6,228 bases of DNA from JAUSKF01 sp964545345 (GTDB lineage: Bacteria; Patescibacteriota; Minisyncoccia; UBA6257; WO2-44-18). The notes beneath the pieces are model-generated. The model was not told the origin of the DNA and made no database searches. It worked only from the letters and a program-made list of their open reading frames with translations. A program made the translations under genes and the position numbers. Positions 1 to 5,940 of this stretch are shown here, one piece after another. The stretch covers positions 1 to 6,228 of the forward strand of contig CAZJFE010000036.1 of NCBI GenBank assembly GCA_964545345.1. The letters are read 5' to 3'. Position 1 is the stretch's first letter. Each line of letters starts with the position of its first letter.

Positions 1-2
1 AA

Positions 3-1577
3 ATAAATTCCCAACATCAAGGAAAGAAGATTTTGATTGTCAGTCACGGCCATCCATTGTGGGTGATGTCTGGAGCGGCCGCCGGTCTGACTAGCGCTGA
101 GAACGTAGATTTCCGTTATCCGAAGGTCGGAGAATATCAGGAGCTGAATTTAAAAAATTGGCCGTTTGATAGAAACGGAGAGTTGGACGCGCATCGGCCG
201 TTCATTGACGAAGTTTATTTGAAGTGCCAGGAATGCGGCGGGAAGATGCAGCGCATCAAAGATGTAGCCGATGTTTGGTTTGATTCCGGAGCGATGCCGT
301 TTGCCCAATGGCATTATCCGTTTGAAAATAAAAAATTGATAGATAAAGGGGATCAATTTCCGGCCGATTATATCGCCGAAGGCATGGATCAAACCCGCGG
401 TTGGTTCTATACCCTGTTGGCCGTTTCCACTTTGTTGGATCGCGGGTTGGCGTATAGAAATGTAATTTCTTTCGGTTTGCTGTTGGATAAAAACGGTCAA
501 AAAATGTCCAAGTCCAAGGGCAACGTAGTGGATCCCTGGCAGATGATTCAGAAATATGGCTCAGACGTGGTGCGTTGGTACTTCTATACCGTGAATCCTC
601 CGGGGGAGTTCAAGCGTTTTGATGAATTAGATCTCGGCAAGACCTTGCGGAAGATTTTTATGCTTTGCTACAACTCCTTTGTCTTCTATAACACCTATGG
701 AAGCTCGTCCGCCTCCGGAGGGGAGAAATCCAAGCCAATTCCGGTTTTGGATCAGTGGATAACTTCCCGCTTGCATGAGGTTGCCGAAACGGCGACGGCG
801 AATTTGGATAAATATGAGATCGGTGAGGCGGCGAAGGTGATTGAGGCCTTTGTGGACGATCTTTCCCGGTGGTACATCCGCCGTTCCCGTAAAAATGTTT
901 CCGGTAAGACCCTGAAGTTAGTTTTAGAGACGTTGGCGAAGCTGATGGCGCCGTTCGCTCCGTTTTTTGGTGAGGCACTATGGCTTTCATTAACGACTAA
1001 CGACAAACAACAAACGACCAGCGTGCATTTGGTTGATTGGCCTGAGGGTCAGAAGTCGTCAGTTGTAAGTCGTAAGTTGCTTGAGAGCATGGCCGAGGTG
1101 CGGCATCTCGCAAGTTTGGCGTTGGCCGAAAGAGAGAAGGCGGGCATCAAAGTTCGCCAGCCGCTTAGTAAACTGAAAGTTAAAAGCGTGAAGTTGAAAG
1201 GAGCTGATAAGGCGTTGTTGGAAATATTGGCGGATGAAGTAAACGTGAAGGAAGTCATTTATGATTCAAAATTAAAATCTGAAGTTGAATTGGATGTTGA
1301 AATTACTCCCGAGCTTCGCGAGGAGGGGATTATGCGGGATCTAGTTCGGATGATTCAGGGTCTGCGCGGAGACGCGAATTATTCGCCGAAGGATTCTGTA
1401 ATCGTCAGTTTAGAATTACCGGCTGATTTAATGGCGATCGTGGATAAACGATCCGCGCAATTGAAAAAGGATGTGCACGCTAAATCTATTGAGTTCAAGA
1501 AAGCGCAGAAGTTTGATGTTGAGTTAAGTTCTAAAATTGAGCAATGGCCGGTCTGGGTCGCGGTACGAAAATCGTAG
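3..1577 (+). CDS. ileS: Isoleucyl-tRNA synthetase, C-terminal part (5' end outside window)
   Basis: Class I aminoacyl-tRNA synthetase that charges tRNA-Ile with isoleucine in the cytoplasm. The frame is open from base 3, so 524 residues are visible and a TTG at 33 is not the real start. The visible order is: a segment resembling the end of a histidine phosphatase domain (nt 3 to about 95); the HRPFID region with a CxxC half-knuckle (nt 225-236); the catalytic-core motif VWFDSG; EGMDQTRGWFY; the KMSKS loop (nt 501-515); the helical anticodon-binding domain with LSRWYIRRSR; the VHLVDWPE motif; GIKVRQPL; and a C-terminal domain. DVWFDSG..PFAQWHYPFE fits the archaeal/eukaryotic-like IleRS subtype. 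The HIGH motif and the start of the editing domain lie upstream of the window. Two 7-base repeat arrays interrupt variable loops at 991-1018 and 1054-1081. No terminator follows, so read-through into the next gene is possible. Identity is near certain; the inserted domain is an inference. Confidence 0.95.
   Translation: MNSQHQGKKILIVSHGHPLWVMSGAAAGLTSAENVDFRYPKVGEYQELNLKNWPFDRNGELDAHRPFIDEVYLKCQECGGKMQRIKDVADVWFDSGAMPFAQWHYPFENKKLIDKGDQFPADYIAEGMDQTRGWFYTLLAVSTLLDRGLAYRNVISFGLLLDKNGQKMSKSKGNVVDPWQMIQKYGSDVVRWYFYTVNPPGEFKRFDELDLGKTLRKIFMLCYNSFVFYNTYGSSSASGGEKSKPIPVLDQWITSRLHEVAETATANLDKYEIGEAAKVIEAFVDDLSRWYIRRSRKNVSGKTLKLVLETLAKLMAPFAPFFGEALWLSLTTNDKQQTTSVHLVDWPEGQKSSVVSRKLLESMAEVRHLASLALAEREKAGIKVRQPLSKLKVKSVKLKGADKALLEILADEVNVKEVIYDSKLKSEVELDVEITPELREEGIMRDLVRMIQGLRGDANYSPKDSVIVSLELPADLMAIVDKRSAQLKKDVHAKSIEFKKAQKFDVELSSKIEQWPVWVAVRKS
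991..1018 (+). repeat. Tandem 7-base repeat array inside ileS (left array)
   Basis: Four consecutive 7-mers: TAACGAC, TAACGAC, AAACAAC, AAACGAC. They encode the polar stretch TTNDKQQTT in a variable loop just before the conserved VHLVDWPE motif, and they keep the reading frame because four units make 28 bases within a longer in-frame segment. The array is the approximate reverse complement of the one at 1054-1081. Confidence 0.7.
1054..1081 (+). repeat. Tandem 7-base repeat array inside ileS (right, inverted array)
   Basis: Four consecutive 7-mers: AGTCGTC, AGTTGTA, AGTCGTA, AGTTGCT. They encode SSVVSRKL in the loop after the WPE motif. Read in register, the C/T alternation complements the G/A alternation of the left array at three of four units, so the two arrays could pair as a long imperfect stem around a loop of about 35 bases that contains the conserved WPE codons. 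Confidence 0.65.
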
Positions 1578-1591
1578 CCCTTAATCCTCTA

Positions 1592-1621
1592 TTGACAGAA
1601 TAGGCCTATTTGTGCTATAAT
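1592..1621 (+). promoter_or_regulatory. Consensus sigma70-type promoter with extended -10
   Basis: The -35 TTGACA (1592-1597) and -10 TATAAT (1616-1621) both match consensus exactly, with an 18-base spacer and a TG one base upstream of the -10 (TGCTATAAT). Transcription would start near 1628 and give a leader of about 88 bases before the ATG at 1716. It serves the gene at 1716-2648. Confidence 0.85.
1599..1610. promoter_or_regulatory. 12-bp perfect palindrome in the promoter spacer (candidate operator)
   Basis: AATAGGCCTATT is a perfect palindrome lying between the -35 and -10 boxes. A dimeric repressor bound here would block RNA polymerase. That the sequence is palindromic is plain; that it is an operator is an inference, and no regulator gene is in the window. 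Confidence 0.4.
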
Positions 1622-1662
1622 TCCAACGTTAAGCAATTACGCCACGCAATGAGCGGGCAAGC

Positions 1663-1686
1663 TTATCACCCCAAAAAGGGTTATAA
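1663..1686 (+). other. Leader hairpin upstream of the 1716 gene
   Basis: TTATCACCC (1663-1671) can pair with GGGTTATAA (1678-1686) with one mismatch and a 6-base loop (CAAAAA). It lies in the 5' leader, 18 bases before the Shine-Dalgarno, and could affect mRNA stability or translation. The stem is short and AU-rich at its base, so the call is weak. Confidence 0.3.
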
Positions 1687-1704
1687 AAAGAACCTTTACA
1701 AGAT

Positions 1705-1710
1705 AGGAGG
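1705..1710 (+). promoter_or_regulatory. Strong Shine-Dalgarno of the 1716 gene
   Basis: AGGAGG is a full anti-16S match placed 5 bases before the ATG at 1716 and fixes that start. It stands out because rnj has no recognisable ribosome binding site and trpS only a weak GAG. Confidence 0.85.
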
Positions 1711-1715
1711 CCAGT

Positions 1716-2648
1716 ATGACGCCCGGAGCCACGACCACACTGTCCCCGACGGAAGTTGTGAATGTGGAAGATCTTCGTCTCGCGGTGGCTGGTCAGAAGT
1801 CAATTCTGGCCGAACATCAGGAAATGGAACTGGAAAGCGCTCGCTACGAAGCGGAGCGCCAGGAAGCCATCAAGCTGGCAGAAGCCGGTGGCGGCCGCAC
1901 TTCGGTGTGGGATGCCAAGAAGTACATGAAAGACAACTTCATCGGCTTGGATATGGCGGTGGAGAAGTTCGGTCTGGACCTGACGTCCGACCGGACGCTC
2001 GGCCTGGAGTTCGTGCAGTATCCCGAGGAACTGATCTGGAGGTTGAGAGATTCTCACTTCCTGATCGCCGGGGCGCCGGTGGACATCATTCAGGTGCGTC
2101 AGGCGCTCTTCCGGAGGGGTAAGTCCATTCGTGGGGATTTTTCCTACGACCACGAGCCCTTCGCTCGCCGCAAGATGGCGGCGCGCTGGTACCTAGTCCC
2201 GAAAGCGATCGGCCGGAATACGCTCTTCAAGGCGAAGGGCGAGCAGGATAATTTCTTCGGATCATCCTGCGAACGGCTGGGCGCTGTGGAGACGACGTAT
2301 ATCGTCGCTGTCCACCACATGATGATGGGGACGCCGCTTTTCAAGAACGTCGGTGTGCTGACCTCGGACTCAATCTTCACTTTCGAGCCCGGTGGTGATT
2401 CGGAAGTCGCGGCTTACGGAGTGTTGACCGGCCAGCGACTTTCCAAGTCCTCCTCTGCTCTCCTCGGAAGTCCGAGGCAGAAAGGTGGGATCCGGAAAGA
2501 GTTTGGCGTCTATGTTGGTTTCCAGGATTCCGAGTTCGGAGTCGCTGTGGGTACGTGCCCGGTGGATCGCCCAATGGCGAACATCGGCGCGTTCCTCGCC
2601 ATCCGTCCCTCGGTGCTGATTCAGGCGCCGGAGGAAGTGGCAGACTAG
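1716..2648 (+). CDS. Uncharacterised protein, 310 aa, in a single-gene expression cassette
   Basis: Function unknown. No signal peptide or membrane segment is evident, so a soluble cytoplasmic protein is expected. Residues about 15-57 are rich in Glu, Ala and Gln with few breaks and should be a long helix, perhaps a coiled coil. A charged, aromatic middle follows, then residues about 150-220 with the pattern ARWYLVPK..., an EQ pair, TTYIVAVHHMMMG, LFKNV and LTSDS, then a Gly/Ser-rich C-terminal third. From memory, the spacing W..L..K / EQ / VY-I--H----G--LF--V-V--SD resembles an uncharacterised family that occurs in several copies in CPR genomes; I could not verify this. The start is fixed by AGGAGG. 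The gene has its own consensus promoter and a strong terminator, hence a monocistronic and probably well-expressed unit. GC is about 60% in sampled lines (2041-2100, 2401-2460) against about 42% in a sampled trpS line (3001-3060). This suggests a different codon regime or acquisition. Confidence 0.85.
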   Translation: MTPGATTTLSPTEVVNVEDLRLAVAGQKSILAEHQEMELESARYEAERQEAIKLAEAGGGRTSVWDAKKYMKDNFIGLDMAVEKFGLDLTSDRTLGLEFVQYPEELIWRLRDSHFLIAGAPVDIIQVRQALFRRGKSIRGDFSYDHEPFARRKMAARWYLVPKAIGRNTLFKAKGEQDNFFGSSCERLGAVETTYIVAVHHMMMGTPLFKNVGVLTSDSIFTFEPGGDSEVAAYGVLTGQRLSKSSSALLGSPRQKGGIRKEFGVYVGFQDSEFGVAVGTCPVDRPMANIGAFLAIRPSVLIQAPEEVAD

Positions 2649-2661
2649 CAGTAAGCAAAAC

Positions 2662-2695
2662 AAACACCCGAGAGGTTCTCCCTCGGGTGTTTTTC
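2662..2695. terminator. Rho-independent terminator, probably bidirectional
   Basis: An 11-bp perfect stem (AAACACCCGAG, 2662-2672, with CTCGGGTGTTT, 2682-2692) has a 9-base loop and is followed on the + strand by a T-rich tail (2690-2700). Read from the minus strand, the same hairpin is followed by GTTTGTTTTG, so it can also end transcripts coming from trpS. It sits 13 bases after the stop of the 1716-2648 gene. Confidence 0.9.
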
Positions 2696-2734
2696 TTTTA
2701 CAATCCTATTTTCTTTTTTATTTCCGCCATTTGC

Positions 2735-2772
2735 CGATTTTGTTACCGAGTAATCGAGGGACTACAAAATCG
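2735..2772. repeat. 9-bp inverted repeat in the trpS 3' region
   Basis: CGATTTTGT (2735-2743) and ACAAAATCG (2764-2772) are exact reverse complements with a 20-base loop. A further 8-bp pair, ACATTTTG (2783-2790) and CAAAATGT (2872-2879), lies beside it. Both fall in the roughly 190-base stretch between the trpS stop and the terminator, which has no convincing gene. They could fold in the 3' untranslated region of the trpS mRNA. Neither has a U-tract. Confidence 0.4.
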
Positions 2773-2886
2773 AGCACCCCGTACATTTTGCGGAACATGC
2801 TATTGCAAAGACATACAGAGCCGCAAGGCGTTGCAGTTCGCAGAGAAAAGATATCAAGTCCGGTTCTGATACAAAATGTGCGTGGG

Positions 2887-3870
2887 TTATAGGCCGATCT
2901 TTTTCTTAATCTCAATCATCTTTCGTTCAGCATTTTTCTTGGCTTTTGCGGCGCCGGAGCGTAGAGCGGTTCTGATATTAGCCGGCTTTTTTAATAGCGA
3001 CGTTTTCTTCTTGCGGAACTTTTCAAAATAATCAGCGACGTAATCGGCAAGCGAATGCTTTAACTCGCCGTAATTCATGCCGGCAAAACCTTTTTCAACT
3101 TCATTAATGGATTTTCCGGAGAGGCCGCTCATAATCTCCAACATATTAGAAATCCCCGCTTTATGTTTCGGGTCGTATTTCACGACGCTTTCCGAATCGG
3201 TAACCGCGCCGCGGACTTTTGATTTGATCACCTCCGGTTCATCATCAATGAAAAGACAGCCGCCGGGGCGGGATTTGGACATTTTCTTGGTTGGATCATC
3301 TAAGCTCATCACTCGCGGTGTGGCAGTCAAAATTTCTTTCGGTTCAAACAAAGTCCGTCCGAAGTGGCTGTTGAACTTTCTAGCCAGCGTGCGAGTTAGT
3401 TCCAAATGCTGGAGTTGGTCTTCTCCGACCGGGACAAATTGAGCGTCATAGAGCAGAATGTCGGCCGCCATCAAAGTCGGGTAGGTAAACAAACCGACAT
3501 TCACATTTTCCTGTTGGGTGCCGGATTTATCTTTGAACTGGGTCATCCGTTTCAATTCGCCAATCGGGGCAATCGTTTCCAAAATCCACGCCAACTCGGT
3601 GGATTGCGGAACGGCGGACTGGATGAAGATCTTAGATTTCTTCGGGTCCAGACCGGCAGCCAGGAAATCCGCGGCCAGATTTAATATCTGGGCCGGCTTT
3701 TCGGCCGGGTTAAAATTCTCGGTCAGTGAGTGATAGTCGGCGATGAAGAAATAGCAATCATATTTACCGGAATTCTGCAGGTCAACGAAATTTTTCAACG
3801 CGCCCAAATAGTTGCCGATATGCAACCGGCCGGATGGTTGGATTCCTGAAACTAGAATTGGCTTGCTCAT
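2887..3870 (-). CDS. trpS: Tryptophanyl-tRNA synthetase
   Basis: Class Ic aminoacyl-tRNA synthetase that activates tryptophan with ATP and loads it on tRNA-Trp; it acts as a cytoplasmic dimer. All 327 residues are present, the usual length for bacterial TrpRS. The N-terminal Rossmann fold begins with SGIQPSGRLHIGNYLGA, where the HIGH motif appears as HIGN (residues 17-20). AVPQSTELAW and MAADILLYDA follow, with VPVGEDQ at 147-152 for substrate binding. The KMSKS loop is intact (196-200), and the C-terminal helices carry the family pattern IR...GAAKAKKNAERK ending in IGL. The ATG shares its A with the TAA stop of the upstream RNase J gene (TAATG), so it is probably translated by reinitiation. 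Only a weak GAG lies 5 bases upstream. It is convergent with the 1716-2648 gene, and transcription probably ends at the hairpin at 2662-2692. Nothing suggests damage. Confidence 0.97.
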   Translation of the reverse strand: MSKPILVSGIQPSGRLHIGNYLGALKNFVDLQNSGKYDCYFFIADYHSLTENFNPAEKPAQILNLAADFLAAGLDPKKSKIFIQSAVPQSTELAWILETIAPIGELKRMTQFKDKSGTQQENVNVGLFTYPTLMAADILLYDAQFVPVGEDQLQHLELTRTLARKFNSHFGRTLFEPKEILTATPRVMSLDDPTKKMSKSRPGGCLFIDDEPEVIKSKVRGAVTDSESVVKYDPKHKAGISNMLEIMSGLSGKSINEVEKGFAGMNYGELKHSLADYVADYFEKFRKKKTSLLKKPANIRTALRSGAAKAKKNAERKMIEIKKKIGL

Positions 3871-5663
3871 TAAATCTCTATAATTACCGGAATGATCATC
3901 GGTCGTCTCTTGGTCTTAGTATACAAGAACTGCCCGATCTGGTCGCGGATGAGAGTTTTCAGATAATCGGTTTCAATGCTCTGATTTCCGGGAACTCGCC
4001 CCGCGATACTGCGGATTTTCCGGCGGATTTCATTAAGCATTTCCTGATTTTCTTTCAGCAGGATAAAGCCGCGGGAAATAATATCCGGATTTTTCAGCAC
4101 TTTGCCGTGTTGGCGATCCATCGTCAGAATGACCACGATCATGCCTTCTTGTGAAAGCATCCGGCGGTCGCGCAAAACCACTTCTTCAACATCGCCGACG
4201 CCCAGGCCATCCACCATTACATAGAAGGCAGGCACTTCCTCTTTAGTGATCGTGAAGGAATCTTTGGTGATTAAAGCAACTTGGCCGTTATCCATCATCA
4301 TCGTGTTCTCTTTCGGAATACCGACAGACTGCGCCAACTTAGCGGTGTGCTTTCTCATGAAGTAGTAAGCGTGCACCGGCACCACGAATTTCGGCTTCAC
4401 CAATTTGATCACCAGCTTAAGGTCTTCAGAGTGCGCGTGACCGCTGGCGTGAATATCCAGTAATTTAGAATTGTAGATTTCATCTACCTGACGGGCGACG
4501 TTGTCCTGCAAGGCCTGAACGCTGCGTTCATTGCCCGGCACCACGGAGGACGAGAAGATTACCGTGTCGGTCGGTTTCAGCGCCACATTTTTGTGTTCGC
4601 CGGTAACGATCTTCATCAAGCCGGCATTCGGTTCGCCCTGCGCGCCGGTAGTCAGGATCATAACTTTGTCGTCTTTATGTTTGTTGATTTCTTCAATCGG
4701 AATGATCTGATCCTTTCGGGTCTTGATGTAGCCGGTGTTCATCGCGATCTGGACGTTGTCCTTCATTGAGCGTCCGTTCAGAGCCACTTTGCGGCCCAAA
4801 CGATCGGCGATCTTCAGTATTTCCGAGATACGAGTCATCAACGAAGCGAAAGTGCCGACGATGATTCTGCCTTTGGCATTCTTGAACAGTTTCTCCAGAT
4901 TTTCCTCAATGTTTTTTTCCGACAAAGAAAATCCTTCCTTGATGGAATTGGTGCTATCCATAAATACGCTATGGATGTTCATTTTCCCCAATCGTTCAAA
5001 GGTTTCCAGGTTGATCGGTTCACCGGCCTGATTGGTGTCCAGGCGGAAGTCGCCGAAATTCACCATTTTTCCGGCGGGAGTATCAATGCAGACACCCAGC
5101 GCGTCCGGAATGGTGTGGGAAATATCAAAGAATTCCACGGTGAAGTTTTCCGAGACTTTTATCTTGTCATTATTTTTAACGACGATGAATTTCGGTTTGG
5201 AAACATTCGGAAACTCGCTAAAGCGGCGTTCAATCAGATGGCGTGTAAAAGCCGCTGTGTAGATCGTCGGACTGCCCATCTTATCGTAGAGGTAGGGTAG
5301 CGCGTGAATGTGGTCGTAGTGGCCGTGAGTCAGCAGAATGGCTTTAACATTGGCCTTCTTCTGTTCAAGGTAGGCGACGTTAGGAATAATGTAGTCCACG
5401 CCCGGAGTTTCTTCCTCTGGGAACTGGATGCCCACGTCAATTACGACTATTTCATTTTTGTATTCAAAGAAAGAGCAATTACGCCCAATCTCTTCTAAGC
5501 CGCCCAACGGAACGAACCGCAGGGTATCTGGTCCTTCGGTCTTCGGAGCGGTGGCAACGATCGGATGCGTTGGTCTGACCGGAGCCATACTGCGGGCGCT
5601 GGAATTTGTCGGAGCGCTAGGCGCTACCGGATTCCGACGCCGGATTATTGGAACTTTTATCAT
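3870..5663 (-). CDS. rnj: Ribonuclease J (metallo-beta-lactamase / beta-CASP nuclease)
   Basis: Endo- and 5'-3' exoribonuclease of mRNA decay and RNA maturation in bacteria. The 597 residues begin with a Pro/Ala/Ser-rich, probably disordered extension of about 44 residues. The metallo-beta-lactamase domain starts at LRFVPLGGLEEIGRNC. Metal ligands are visible: HGHYDH (113-118), the His of SHTIPDALG (183) and the Asp of NFGDF (205). The beta-CASP part has FMDSTN (234-239), TTGAQGEP (338-345), SGHAH (407-411) and VPVH (428-431). The C-terminal domain ends with RRPMIIPVIIEI, typical of the family. After the last His the usual GEY is AYY (HAYY, 431-434), a small departure that may be lineage-specific. 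The ATG at 5663 follows an A-rich leader without Shine-Dalgarno; a later Met at residue 26 also lacks one, so the exact start is uncertain. The gene lies downstream of tRNA-Leu and overlaps trpS by one base. Confidence 0.96.
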   Translation of the reverse strand: MIKVPIIRRRNPVAPSAPTNSSARSMAPVRPTHPIVATAPKTEGPDTLRFVPLGGLEEIGRNCSFFEYKNEIVVIDVGIQFPEEETPGVDYIIPNVAYLEQKKANVKAILLTHGHYDHIHALPYLYDKMGSPTIYTAAFTRHLIERRFSEFPNVSKPKFIVVKNNDKIKVSENFTVEFFDISHTIPDALGVCIDTPAGKMVNFGDFRLDTNQAGEPINLETFERLGKMNIHSVFMDSTNSIKEGFSLSEKNIEENLEKLFKNAKGRIIVGTFASLMTRISEILKIADRLGRKVALNGRSMKDNVQIAMNTGYIKTRKDQIIPIEEINKHKDDKVMILTTGAQGEPNAGLMKIVTGEHKNVALKPTDTVIFSSSVVPGNERSVQALQDNVARQVDEIYNSKLLDIHASGHAHSEDLKLVIKLVKPKFVVPVHAYYFMRKHTAKLAQSVGIPKENTMMMDNGQVALITKDSFTITKEEVPAFYVMVDGLGVGDVEEVVLRDRRMLSQEGMIVVILTMDRQHGKVLKNPDIISRGFILLKENQEMLNEIRRKIRSIAGRVPGNQSIETDYLKTLIRDQIGQFLYTKTKRRPMIIPVIIEI

Positions 5664-5703
5664 TTATTTTATTATTTTTTTGTATTCGACTTTTGAGAGC
5701 TCG

Positions 5704-5718
5704 CCTGCCTAAGGCAGG
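5704..5718. repeat. Short perfect hairpin between tRNA-Leu and rnj
   Basis: CCTGCCT and AGGCAGG, 7-bp arms around a single A, form a near-perfect palindrome 15 bases downstream of the tRNA 3' end on the minus strand. No U-tract follows, so it does not look like a terminator. It could be a processing signal between tRNA and mRNA or a dispersed genomic palindrome. Confidence 0.5.
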
Positions 5719-5733
5719 GTTATTTTCCCAAAG

Positions 5734-5816
5734 TGCTCTCGAGAGGACTTGAACCTCCACGGCCTTGCGGCCATACGCACCTGAAGCGTACGTGTCTGCC
5801 ATTCCACCACGAGAGC
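5734..5816 (-). tRNA. tRNA-Leu, anticodon CAG
   Basis: Class II tRNA of 83 bases that reads CUG leucine codons. On the minus strand the 7-bp acceptor stem GCTCTCG/CGAGAGC is perfect. The anticodon stem TACGC/GCGTA closes a 7-base loop TTCAGGT with CAG in the middle (plus-strand CTG, 5781-5783). The long variable arm GGCC-GCAA-GGCC is typical of tRNA-Leu, and the T arm GGAGG-TTCAAGT-CCTCT carries the TTCAA signature. The discriminator base is A (5734). CCA is not encoded and must be added by a nucleotidyltransferase. A promoter lies about 118 bases upstream of the mature 5' end, so the primary transcript must be trimmed by RNase P, and at its 3' end to separate it from rnj. Confidence 0.96.
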
Positions 5817-5823
5817 GGTTTGT

Positions 5824-5846
5824 CCCATACATAATTTATGTATGGG
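5824..5846. repeat. Perfect 11-bp inverted repeat just upstream of tRNA-Leu
   Basis: CCCATACATAA (5824-5834) and TTATGTATGGG (5836-5846) are exact reverse complements around one T. The element ends 7 bases before the mature tRNA 5' end (5816). In the minus-strand transcript it would make a tight stem next to the RNase P cut site. No U-tract follows on either strand, so it is not a standard terminator. Confidence 0.6.
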
Positions 5847-5924
5847 GTGTTGTTAATTTCGTGTAAAGGAGTTGAGGTACAATTGCCCTCTTTGTGCCAC
5901 CACCAAATCACTGAACGAAGGAGA

Positions 5925-5938
5925 AATTAACGTTAATT
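5925..5938. promoter_or_regulatory. 14-bp perfect palindrome at the expected start of the minus-strand transcript
   Basis: AATTAACGTTAATT is a perfect palindrome. The minus-strand promoter predicts initiation near 5934-5935, inside it. The position suits a repressor operator. That role is an inference. Confidence 0.45.
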
Positions 5939-5940
5939 AC

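Noticed and set aside
33..35. TTG as the start of ileS
   Set aside because: The frame is open upstream to the window edge and the protein lacks its HIGH-motif half, so the true start is outside.
1610..2122. 170-residue + strand frame overlapping the 1716 gene
   Set aside because: It is a frame-shifted shadow of the 310-residue gene, has no ribosome binding site, and its composition (Gly/Arg/Ser) is typical of out-of-frame reading of GC-rich DNA.
5720..5911. 63-residue minus-strand protein across the tRNA
   Set aside because: Most of its C-terminal half is the tRNA-Leu gene read as protein, and no Shine-Dalgarno precedes it.
5810..5935. T-box riboswitch in the leader before tRNA-Leu, rnj and trpS
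   Set aside because: No AGGGTGGNACCGCG-type T-box motif or terminator/antiterminator pair is present in the leader.
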